This document shows, one piece after another, positions 57,534 to 64,000 of a stretch of 64,000 nucleotides of DNA; positions within the stretch are counted from its first letter, which is position 1, and each line of letters begins with the position of its first letter. Source of the DNA: CAXXOK01 sp963666755 (GTDB taxonomy: Bacteria > Bacillota > Clostridia > Christensenellales > Aristaeellaceae); the NCBI GenBank assembly GCA_963666755.2, contig CAXXGW010000009.1, forward strand, positions 310,001 through 374,000. Reading direction: 5' to 3'. A program made the translations under genes and the position numbers. A model generated the notes under the pieces. The model was not told the DNA's origin. It did not search any database and worked only from the letters and a program-made list of their open reading frames with translations.

Positions 57534-57583
57534 TTCAGCCCTTTGCGCGCAGGCGTAAAAACGCCTGCGCGCAAAGGGCTGAA
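57534..57583 (-). repeat. 23-bp perfect inverted repeat in the livK-livH gap
   Basis: Arms 57534-57556 and 57561-57583 pair without mismatch across a 4-nt loop (AAAA/TTTT). Very stable RNA hairpin directly ahead of livH; no T tract. Confidence 0.85.
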
Positions 57584-57614
57584 AGAGGGCGGCGGCCAGC
57601 CCCGCCCTCTTTCA
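57580..57614 (-). terminator. 13-bp hairpin after livK
   Basis: Stem 57580-57592/57602-57614, 9-nt loop, 11 bp past the livK stop. Shares 4 bases with the 23-bp repeat, so the two hairpins compete slightly. Probably protects the livK mRNA 3' end and limits read-through to the membrane genes. Confidence 0.6.
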
Positions 57615-57625
57615 TGAGAGGCGCG

Positions 57626-58762
57626 TTACGCCTCGGGGCTTTGCTGCTTGATGAACACCTGCGCGCCGGTGGCATCGTAGCTGAGGATGAACGCGCTCTT
57701 GATGGGATCGTTGTGATCGTCAAACGTGATGGTGCCGGTCACACCGTCGGTGGAGCTGGACTTGATGGCGGCGACGATCGCGTCTGGCTCGGTGGAGCCG
57801 GCGGCGGCGATGGCACCACAGAGAACCTTGGCCGCATCGTAAGCGGTGGCGGAGAAGGAGATCGCGGGCGCTTCGCCGTACATGGCCTGATAGCCGGCAA
57901 GATAGCTCTTGACGATGTCGCTGTCGGCGCTGTTGGTGAAGTGATCGGAGTAGTACATATTGGCCAGCAGGGCCTTGTCGTTGATGCTGTCGGTGATGTT
58001 GGAGATGCCGTCGCCGCCGGTGAACTTCACGCTCATGCCCAGCTCGTTGGCCTGGGTGAGGATCAGCGAGGCCACATCACCGTAGTACGCCAGGAAGATC
58101 ACCTCGGCGCCCGCGTTCTTGATGTTGGTCAGCTGCGTTTTGTAGTCCACATCCTTATCGGCGGAGGCTTCCTCGGCCACCACGTCCATGCCCAGAGCCT
58201 TGGCTTCGGTCACGAACGCGTCCTTGAGGCCGACGCTGTACTCGTCGCCATTTTTATACATGGCGGCCACCTTGGTGGCTTTGAGTTCCTGTTGGGTGAA
58301 GTCCGCCATCACTTTGCCCTGGAACGGATCCAGGAAGCAGGTGCGGAACACGCTGGGGCGGTCGGTGGTGATGTAGTAGGCGGTCGCGGAGGCGGTGATC
58401 AGCGGGATGCCGTCGGCGGCAGCCAGATCGGCAACCGCGTCGGTCGTGCTGGAGACCACCGGGCCCAGAATGGCGCAAACGCCGTCGTTCTGCACCAGTT
58501 TGTTATAGGCGTTGGCAGCCTTATCGGGCGAGGCTTCGGAATCCTCCCAGAGGACCTCGACCTGTTGGCCGTTGATGCCGCCGGCGGCATTCAGTTCGCT
58601 GATGTAGAGGTCTACGCCGTTTTTCACACCCACGCCATACATGGCGGCGGGGCCGGTCAGGCAGGCGATGCCGCCGATTTTGATCGTATCTTCTGCCAGT
58701 GCGGGCAGCGCAAAGCTTGCCAGCAGCGCAAGGGTCAGGATGATCGCAACCAGTTTCTTCAT
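57626..58762 (-). CDS. livK: Branched-chain amino acid-type substrate-binding protein
   Basis: 378 residues, Leu/Ile/Val-binding fold (Peripla_BP_6): signal peptide MKKLVAIILTLALLASFALP, mature IKIGGIACLTGPAAMYGVGV, LNAAGGINGQQVEVLWEDSE, AILGPVVSSTTDAVADLA, ITASATAYYITTDRPSVFRT. Like the sugar-binding protein at 39617 it lacks a lipobox Cys. Ligand could be Leu/Ile/Val or another amino acid. ATG after GGGAGGA. Confidence 0.94.
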   Translation of the reverse strand: MKKLVAIILTLALLASFALPALAEDTIKIGGIACLTGPAAMYGVGVKNGVDLYISELNAAGGINGQQVEVLWEDSEASPDKAANAYNKLVQNDGVCAILGPVVSSTTDAVADLAAADGIPLITASATAYYITTDRPSVFRTCFLDPFQGKVMADFTQQELKATKVAAMYKNGDEYSVGLKDAFVTEAKALGMDVVAEEASADKDVDYKTQLTNIKNAGAEVIFLAYYGDVASLILTQANELGMSVKFTGGDGISNITDSINDKALLANMYYSDHFTNSADSDIVKSYLAGYQAMYGEAPAISFSATAYDAAKVLCGAIAAAGSTEPDAIVAAIKSSSTDGVTGTITFDDHNDPIKSAFILSYDATGAQVFIKQQSPEA

Positions 58763-58828
58763 TCCGTTTTCCTCCCTGTGCATTTCGAAATTTGCGCCGG
58801 GTTGGCCTTCCCTTCGGTCGCAACTTTA

Positions 58829-58857
58829 ATTATAGCGCGAACCCCGCGTGCCAACAA
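58829..58857 (-). promoter_or_regulatory. Promoter of the liv operon
   Basis: Minus strand: -35 TTGTTG (58852-58857), 17-bp spacer, -10 TATAAT (58829-58834). Confidence 0.65.
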
Positions 58858-58928
58858 GGCAAACGGAGGGCCGCGCTGTACTTGTTCTGTATTTTTAGCG
58901 CTTTACCAGTGCGCAGTGACCAGGACAA

Positions 58929-60026
58929 TCACAGCGCAAATGGTTCGTTGGCGGTTTGATCCACAATGGCGCCGCCCAGGCAGACCTCCCCCTGATAGAG
59001 CACCACGCTCTGCCCGGGGGTCACGGCCCGTTGCGGCGCATCCGCGGTAAGCTGCAGCGTATCGCCCACAACGCAGGCGGTCACGGGCTGGTCGGGCTGG
59101 CGGTAGCGATACTTGGCCGTGCAGCGGAAGGGCTCCCCCTGCGGCGCGGGGGCTTCGCCCGCAATCCAGGTGGCCTGGGTAGCCAGCGCGCAGCGGGTAA
59201 ACAGCCGGGGGCTGTCCTCCCCCTGGGCTACGACCAGCACGTTGCGCTGCAAGTCCTTCTCGACCACAAACCAGCTGCGCCCGTCGCCGCCGCCGCCGAT
59301 GCCCAGCCCCTTACGCTGCCCCAGCGTATAGTACGCAAGGCCGATATGCTCCCCCAGCATGCGGCCGTCCTCGGTGCGGATATCGCCGGCGGTCGTGGGC
59401 AGAAAGCCCTGCAAAAAAGTGCGGAAGTTCCGCTCCCCGATGAAACATACGCCGGTGGAATCCTTCTTCTGGCTGACCGGCAGGCCGTGGCGGGCCGCCA
59501 GCTCGCGTACCTGCGCCTTGGTCATGCCGCCCACGGGGAACAGCGCGCGGGCCAGCTGAGCCTCCTTGAGCATATAGAGAAAATAGCTCTGATCCTTATT
59601 GGCATCGACGCCCCGCAGCAACCGCGTATGCCCGCCGGGTGCGTCGGTGCGCACAAAATGGCCGGTCGCCATGCGCGTGGCGCCCAGCTTGAGGGCAAAA
59701 TCCAGAAACGCGTGGAACTTGATTTCCCGGTTGCACAGCACGTCCGGGTTGGGGGTGCGGCCACGGCGGTACTCCTCCAGAAAGGTGGCGAACACACGAT
59801 CCCAGTACTCTTTTTCAAAATTGACGGCGTAATAGGGGATGCCGATGCAGTCGCACACGTCCTGCACATCGTGCCAATCCTCCGTGGCGGTGCAGACGCC
59901 GTTATCGTCCTTTTCCGCCCAGTTTTTCATGAACACGCCGACTACGTCGTACCCCTGCTGCTTGAGCAGTAGCGCCGACACAGACGAATCCACCCCGCCG
60001 GACATGCCCACCACGATGCGTTCCAT
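58929..60026 (-). CDS. mnmA: tRNA 2-thiouridylase MnmA
   Basis: 365 residues. PP-loop VVGMSGGVDSSVSALLL, first catalytic Cys in NPDVLCNREIKF, second in DSTGVCFIGERNF, tRNA-recognition KDQSYFLYML, and YTLGQRKGLGIGG. Makes 2-thiouridine at U34 of tRNA-Lys/Glu/Gln with sulfur from a cysteine desulfurase. 3 bp after the HAD-tmk gene. Confidence 0.97.
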   Translation of the reverse strand: MERIVVGMSGGVDSSVSALLLKQQGYDVVGVFMKNWAEKDDNGVCTATEDWHDVQDVCDCIGIPYYAVNFEKEYWDRVFATFLEEYRRGRTPNPDVLCNREIKFHAFLDFALKLGATRMATGHFVRTDAPGGHTRLLRGVDANKDQSYFLYMLKEAQLARALFPVGGMTKAQVRELAARHGLPVSQKKDSTGVCFIGERNFRTFLQGFLPTTAGDIRTEDGRMLGEHIGLAYYTLGQRKGLGIGGGGDGRSWFVVEKDLQRNVLVVAQGEDSPRLFTRCALATQATWIAGEAPAPQGEPFRCTAKYRYRQPDQPVTACVVGDTLQLTADAPQRAVTPGQSVVLYQGEVCLGGAIVDQTANEPFAL

Positions 60027-60029
60027 GCC

Positions 60030-61322
60030 TTAAACCTCGATTTCCGGCTCCAGGCGGGACAGGACGGCGCTGAGCACCTCGGCGGCCACAGCATCCACTG
60101 GCTGTTCCCCGTTCACCACCAGAAACCGGCGCGGGTCTTCGCGGATCAGCTTTTCGTAGGCGCTCTGCACCCGGCTGTGGAAGGGGCCCGCCTCCACTTC
60201 GATGCGGTCGGGCGAGCTGGCGCTGTGCCTGCGCTGCAGGGCCAGCTGATGGTCGATGGCGAGGTACACCGTCGCGTCGGGCGTCATATCCCGCACGGCA
60301 GGGGCGTTGATCTGGCAGACCACATCCACCCCCAGCTCGCGCCCGCCGCCCTGGTAGGCGATGGAGCTATCCACAAACCGGTCGCACAGCACCAGCTGCC
60401 CGCGCTCTACGGCGGGGCGGATGACCTCAAACACATGCTGGGCGCGCGCGGCGGCATACAGCAGCGCCTCGCAGGCGGGGCACATCTCCATGTGCTCTGG
60501 GGTCAGGATGGTGTGGCGGATTTCTTCGCTGATGGCGCAGCCGCCCGGTTCCCGCGTGCGCAGCACGCTAAAGCCGAAATTGCGCAGGCTTTGCTCCAGC
60601 CGGTCCACCTGCGTGGTTTTACCGCTGCCGTCCAGCCCTTCCACGGTAAGGAAAAACCCGCGCGGCACCGAGGCGCCGGGGCACAGGAAGGCGCGCAGCG
60701 ATTCGGTATCCGGCACCACATGGGTCGCGCCCGCGGCGAGTAGCTCCGCCTCGGAACCAAACCCGTAGCCGGCGCCGATAGCGTCAATGCCGTTGGCCAG
60801 CGCCCCCTCCACATCGTAGAAGCGGTCGCCCACCATGGCGGCGCGGCGGCAGCGATCCGGCAGCGCCCGGCGGATCAGCTCCGGCTTGTGCACGACCTTC
60901 TCGTTATCCTCTTCGGCCACAATCCGGTTAAAGAAGTGCGTCAGCCCGAAATGGTTCAGGATGGCCATGGTGGGGCGCAGGGGCTTGCTGGTGGCCAGCG
61001 CCACATACACGCCGCCCTCCCGCAGCATGGTCAGGATGCTGCGGATGTGCGGGTACACCGTGTACAGGTACATGCCCGCGCGGTTGAAATAGTCCGTATA
61101 ATGCGAAATCGCGGTGCGGGCGCGCCCGGTTTCCAAACCGAGGGTACCGGTGAGCGAATCCATCAGCGGAGGGCCGATGATGCAGCGCAGATCCACCCCC
61201 GCGGGCGGTTGCGCGCCCACCTGCTCCAGCGCGTACAGCATGGATTGCAGAATGCCCTGCTCCGAGCAGGTGATGGTGCCGTCCAGATCGAACAAAACCG
61301 CGTCATAGGGAAAATTAACCAC
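60030..61322 (-). CDS. tmk: HAD hydrolase fused to thymidylate kinase
   Basis: 430 residues. 1 to about 212: HAD phosphatase, GPH/PpaX-like (AVLFDLDGTIT with Asp12 and Asp14, LATSKPL, HKPELI, MVGDRFYDVEGALANGI). About 222-430: complete thymidylate kinase (P-loop GLDGSGKTT 229-237, TREPGG, CDRFVDSSIAYQGGG, SSPDRIE). TMK makes dTDP. The GTG start has AAAGGAG 8 nt upstream. A decarboxylase gene followed by tmk recalls B. subtilis yaaO-tmk; the HAD fusion is unusual. Confidence 0.92.
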   Translation of the reverse strand: MVNFPYDAVLFDLDGTITCSEQGILQSMLYALEQVGAQPPAGVDLRCIIGPPLMDSLTGTLGLETGRARTAISHYTDYFNRAGMYLYTVYPHIRSILTMLREGGVYVALATSKPLRPTMAILNHFGLTHFFNRIVAEEDNEKVVHKPELIRRALPDRCRRAAMVGDRFYDVEGALANGIDAIGAGYGFGSEAELLAAGATHVVPDTESLRAFLCPGASVPRGFFLTVEGLDGSGKTTQVDRLEQSLRNFGFSVLRTREPGGCAISEEIRHTILTPEHMEMCPACEALLYAAARAQHVFEVIRPAVERGQLVLCDRFVDSSIAYQGGGRELGVDVVCQINAPAVRDMTPDATVYLAIDHQLALQRRHSASSPDRIEVEAGPFHSRVQSAYEKLIREDPRRFLVVNGEQPVDAVAAEVLSAVLSRLEPEIEV

Positions 61323-61350
61323 GTTGCATGCTCCTTTGGTTGTGGGGGAT

Positions 61351-62745
61351 TCAGCCGCGCGCTTCGGCGTGCGCAAGCACGCAGCGCAGGCGGTTCTGGG
61401 CATCCAGCCCGAACAGGCGCTCGGGCGGGGTTTGGCTGAGCATCCGGGCCAGCTCCGGGGTGACCTCGTCGCCCGGGGTCAGCCAGGCGATGCCGGGCGG
61501 GTAAGGCCCGGCGCAGACGGCGCACACGCGGCCGACCGCATCCTGCGGGGGCAGCGCCTCGGCAGGGGCGAACGCCGCCTGCGCAAGCGGCATACGCCGC
61601 GTGGGCCATTGCGTCGGAAACGGCAGGGAAGGTTCCGGCGGCGCGCCGCCGCAAACAGAGGGAAGCTCCCGCGCGATGGCGCGCAGCGCCGAAAGCAGTT
61701 TTCGCAGGCGTGCGGGGCCGTCCAGCAGGGAAAGGATGCAGACCACATGCGCCGCGTCGGCCATCTCCACATCCAGCTTCCGGGCGGCCAGCAGCGCTTG
61801 CAGGCGCTCGCCGCCGCAGGGGGCGCGCAGCACCAGCCGCAGGCGATCGTACGTGAGTCCGGGCGGCGGCGCGGGCTGCCCGTCGGTAAACCCCAGCGGC
61901 GCGGCCTGCCGGTAAAAGCGTTCGACAGCGCGTCCCAAACGCGCGCAGGCGTCTGCGCCGTGCGCGTCCATCCAGGCGCGCGCATCGTCCAGCGATTGCA
62001 GGATCAGGAAGGAGGGGCTGCTGGTCTGCACCATGCGCAACAGGGCGCGCAGGCGTTGCGCATCCACGCCGGGCATGGCATGCAGCCACGCGCCCGGGGT
62101 CAGCGCGGGCAGCGTTTTGTGCGCGGACTGCACAAACAGATCCGCGCCGCAGGCTCCGGCGTTGGGGGCGTCCGTCCGCCAGTTGCGATAGGCCCCGTGG
62201 GCCTCGTCGCACAGCAAAAGCCGCCCGCGGCGGTGCGCCTCGGCAGCGATGGCGGGCAGATCGTCGGTCAGGCCGTAATAATCGCCGTGCAGGGCAAAAA
62301 CCTGCGCGCGGGGGTTTGCGTCCAATGCGGCGGCATACGCTTCCGGCGGGGTGTAAAGCCGCCCCTCGGGCGTGACCGCAGGGGTCGCGAACACCGGCTC
62401 GATGCCCGTGAGGGCGCAAAGGTGCAGGCAGCTCAGGTGCGCGTTGCGCGGCAGCACCACCTGCCCGCCGGGGCCGCAGGCATACAGGAGCATCGTCTGC
62501 ACCCCCGCGGTGGAGCCGCCGTGCAGGCAAAGCGTCGCGGCCGCGCCGGCGCTGCGTGCCGCCAGCCGTTCCGCCTCGGCAATGGCGCCGGTCGGCCGGT
62601 ACAGATCGTCGGTCACGGGCAGCTCGGTGGTATCCAGCCGGTAGGGGGCAAAGGCCCGGTACGGGGCGCGCCCCTGTGCGGCGGGCATGTGCAGCGACGT
62701 ACGCCGGGAAACCCGCGTAAGCAGGTTCCGCATGGGCCTGGGCAT
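61351..62745 (-). CDS. Orn/Lys/Arg decarboxylase-family PLP enzyme
   Basis: 464 residues. Fold-type I domain of the YaaO/SpeA-like group: HMPAAQGRAPYRAFAPYRLD, TELPVTDDLYRPTGAI, LCLHGGSTAGVQTMLLYAC, LLLCDEAHGAYRNW, and PLP Lys in FVQSAHKTLPALTPGAWLH; C-terminal ornithine decarboxylase domain ending PPGIAWLTPGDEV. Probably arginine, lysine or ornithine decarboxylase for polyamines; substrate not determinable. Start MPRPMRN with AAAGGAGG 4 nt upstream. Confidence 0.9.
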   Translation of the reverse strand: MPRPMRNLLTRVSRRTSLHMPAAQGRAPYRAFAPYRLDTTELPVTDDLYRPTGAIAEAERLAARSAGAAATLCLHGGSTAGVQTMLLYACGPGGQVVLPRNAHLSCLHLCALTGIEPVFATPAVTPEGRLYTPPEAYAAALDANPRAQVFALHGDYYGLTDDLPAIAAEAHRRGRLLLCDEAHGAYRNWRTDAPNAGACGADLFVQSAHKTLPALTPGAWLHAMPGVDAQRLRALLRMVQTSSPSFLILQSLDDARAWMDAHGADACARLGRAVERFYRQAAPLGFTDGQPAPPPGLTYDRLRLVLRAPCGGERLQALLAARKLDVEMADAAHVVCILSLLDGPARLRKLLSALRAIARELPSVCGGAPPEPSLPFPTQWPTRRMPLAQAAFAPAEALPPQDAVGRVCAVCAGPYPPGIAWLTPGDEVTPELARMLSQTPPERLFGLDAQNRLRCVLAHAEARG

Positions 62746-62780
62746 CCCGCCGCCTCCTTTGGGGAGTTGAAAGTACGCTA

Positions 62781-62809
62781 AGCATAGCAAAAAACAGGCC
62801 GCCTTGCAA
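62781..62809 (-). promoter_or_regulatory. Promoter of the decarboxylase-tmk-mnmA run
   Basis: Minus strand: -35 TTGCAA (62804-62809), 17-bp spacer, -10 TATGCT (62781-62786). Confidence 0.65.
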
Positions 62810-62842
62810 GCGGTTTGCATGCGCGTTTGTTACAGCCCAACC

Positions 62843-62872
62843 TTGCGCGCGCGGGCTGTTGTATGCTACAAT
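62843..62872 (+). promoter_or_regulatory. Promoter of the secreted Ig-like protein gene
   Basis: -35 TTGCGC (62843-62848), 18-bp spacer, -10 TACAAT (62867-62872); an ACAGCCC/GGGCTGT dyad (62832-62859) overlaps the -35. Confidence 0.5.
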
Positions 62873-62951
62873 ATTCAAAGGCTGCGGCCTGTCCGCGCCC
62901 TGATGATCGCGCCCGGGACGCGCTCCGCCGCCCCGTGAGAGGAGCTTTGCC

Positions 62952-64000
62952 GTGAAATATCTCCGCCGTGCCGTTTTGACGCTCTTTTTTGCCCTCGCGC
63001 TGGGGCTGGGCACGGCGCACGCGCAGGGGGAGATCGCGCTGGACGGCATCGGCCTGCGTTACACCCCCGCCGCAGGGGAAACCTGCCTGACCCGCGACAC
63101 CGCTGACGCCGCCGTGCTGGCAGCATTCGGCGCCGATGCGGAAACGCTGCAAAACGCCATGCGCAGCGACGGGGCTTACCTGATCCGCCTGGGGGAGGAT
63201 GGGTTGCAGGTAACCCTGACCGTCACGGAAAAGCCCGAGAGCATCGCAAGTGCCGACGCGGCGCAGATGACCGCCGCAGAGAAGGACGTGTTCCTGAAGG
63301 CGCTGGCAAGGCAGGGCGGCTATGGCACCGCCAACTGGCATGCGCACGGCTACGCGCTGTTCGCCTCTGCCACCGAGCAGATGGAAAGCGGCGGCCTGAC
63401 CTACGCGGGGCTGACGCTTGCCACCCTGTACCTGGATCACGTATACGCGTTCCATATGGATTTGATTGGCCGGGAAGCCGGACAGGCGGAACCGGCGCTG
63501 CTGGAGGCGATGGCGGAGCGCACACTGCGGCTGGGGGCCGCCGCGCAGGCTGCCGACGGAGCCGATACACCCGCGCAGGTGCTGACCCTGCCCGATACCG
63601 CCGTACCCAGCGACCCCCTGGAATGGGTCGCCCAGAGCCAGAGCTGCGCGCTCACGCTGGACCCCGTAGCCGCGACGCTGGGCGTGACGCAGTTTACGCT
63701 GTCGGGCACAACCGAGCCGGGCGGCACCATCCGCTACACGGTTAACGGCAAGAGCTCCTCCCGTATTGTGGCGGACGCGCAGGGCGCGTTCCGGGTGACG
63801 GTGCCCAACCTGAAAGGCAACGCCGAAAACGCAATCGTGGTGACTGCCACCAAGGGCGATCAGAAAACCCAGCTTTCCGGTACCGTGACGGTGCAATGGG
63901 TGGATACGCCGCTGGCGCTGGAAACCGTGACCGAGTCAGAGGCGGAGCTGGTTACGGTGCGTGGGCTGACGCTGCCGGGCACCGCGCTTACGCTTACGCA
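62952..64000 (+). CDS. Secreted protein with Ig-like domains, 3' end outside the window
   Basis: At least 349 residues, open to the last base. GTG start after GAGAGGAG. Signal peptide MKYLRRAVLTLFFALALGLG, cleavage near AHAQG. Residues about 25-215 form an unrecognised domain (LRYTPAAGETCLTRDTADAA, LYLDHVYAFHMDLIGREAG). From about 240 a bacterial Ig-like strand pattern begins (QFTLSGTTEPGGTIRYTVNG, FRVTVPNLKG, NAIVVTATKGDQKTQLSG), and a second copy starts at the edge (LVTVRGLTLPGTALTLT). Probably a cell-surface protein. Confidence 0.85.
   Translation, partial: MKYLRRAVLTLFFALALGLGTAHAQGEIALDGIGLRYTPAAGETCLTRDTADAAVLAAFGADAETLQNAMRSDGAYLIRLGEDGLQVTLTVTEKPESIASADAAQMTAAEKDVFLKALARQGGYGTANWHAHGYALFASATEQMESGGLTYAGLTLATLYLDHVYAFHMDLIGREAGQAEPALLEAMAERTLRLGAAAQAADGADTPAQVLTLPDTAVPSDPLEWVAQSQSCALTLDPVAATLGVTQFTLSGTTEPGGTIRYTVNGKSSSRIVADAQGAFRVTVPNLKGNAENAIVVTATKGDQKTQLSGTVTVQWVDTPLALETVTESEAELVTVRGLTLPGTALTLT

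Overview
The window is a dense, GC-rich (about 60%) bacterial chromosome segment. It most resembles a high-GC member of the Clostridia (Firmicutes/Bacillota). Supporting signs are a T-box leader, the DUF2232-rplI-dnaB gene order, a HutP-like protein ahead of cytidylate kinase, an IspH-S1 fusion, a short HisG with HisZ, a long-form HPF, and sigma-A promoters with 16-18 bp spacers. The Christensenellales/Oscillospirales side of the class is a guess from style only. No tRNA, rRNA, phage, insertion sequence or CRISPR array was seen.

Layout. 0.1-1.8 kb: secreted WG-repeat protein (-). 2.0-7.4 kb: T-box leader, then an aspS-gatC fusion, gatA and gatB (indirect Asn-tRNA synthesis). 8.0-10.9 kb: asd-dapA-dapB (lysine/diaminopimelate). 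11.2-12.2 kb: XRE regulator diverging from a zinc-ribbon protein, followed by about 1 kb without genes that carries a 183-bp tandem duplication. 13.2-18.2 kb (-): DUF2232, rplI, dnaB, a YhaM-type nuclease and a lipoprotein. 18.4-20.7 kb: a probable Mn-type CDF exporter and an LCP protein. 20.8-21.1 kb: a structured non-coding RNA, probably 6S. 21.2-25.1 kb: HutP-like protein, Cmk-PlsC fusion, IspH-S1 fusion. 25.2-33.7 kb: a complete ten-gene histidine operon (hisZGDCBHAF-hisIE-hisK). 34.2-47.4 kb: a carbohydrate locus of two divergent arms whose promoters overlap face to face around one palindrome. 47.6-51.9 kb: a two-gene operon of an SDR and a 1101-residue acyl-AMP ligase/ACP/serine-palmitoyltransferase-like protein. 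52.2-53.2 kb (-): small membrane protein and hpf. 54.0-58.8 kb (-): branched-chain amino acid ABC importer with LivM and LivG fused. 58.9-62.7 kb (-): Orn/Lys/Arg decarboxylase-like protein, a HAD-thymidylate kinase fusion and mnmA. 62.9 kb to the end: start of a secreted Ig-like protein cut by the window edge.

The strongest candidates for something undescribed are two. First, the SDR plus AMP-ligase-ACP-SPT protein, which looks like a compact sphingoid-base (or related alpha-oxoamine) pathway in one operon. Second, the Asn-tRNA module, in which the AspRS carries GatC as a C-terminal domain under a T-box whose specifier reads AAC (Asn). Gene fusions are unusually common here: AspRS-GatC, Cmk-PlsC, IspH-S1, HisI-HisE, LivM-LivG, HAD-Tmk and ligase-ACP-SPT. 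A multi-hairpin repeat family occurs in four intergenic copies.
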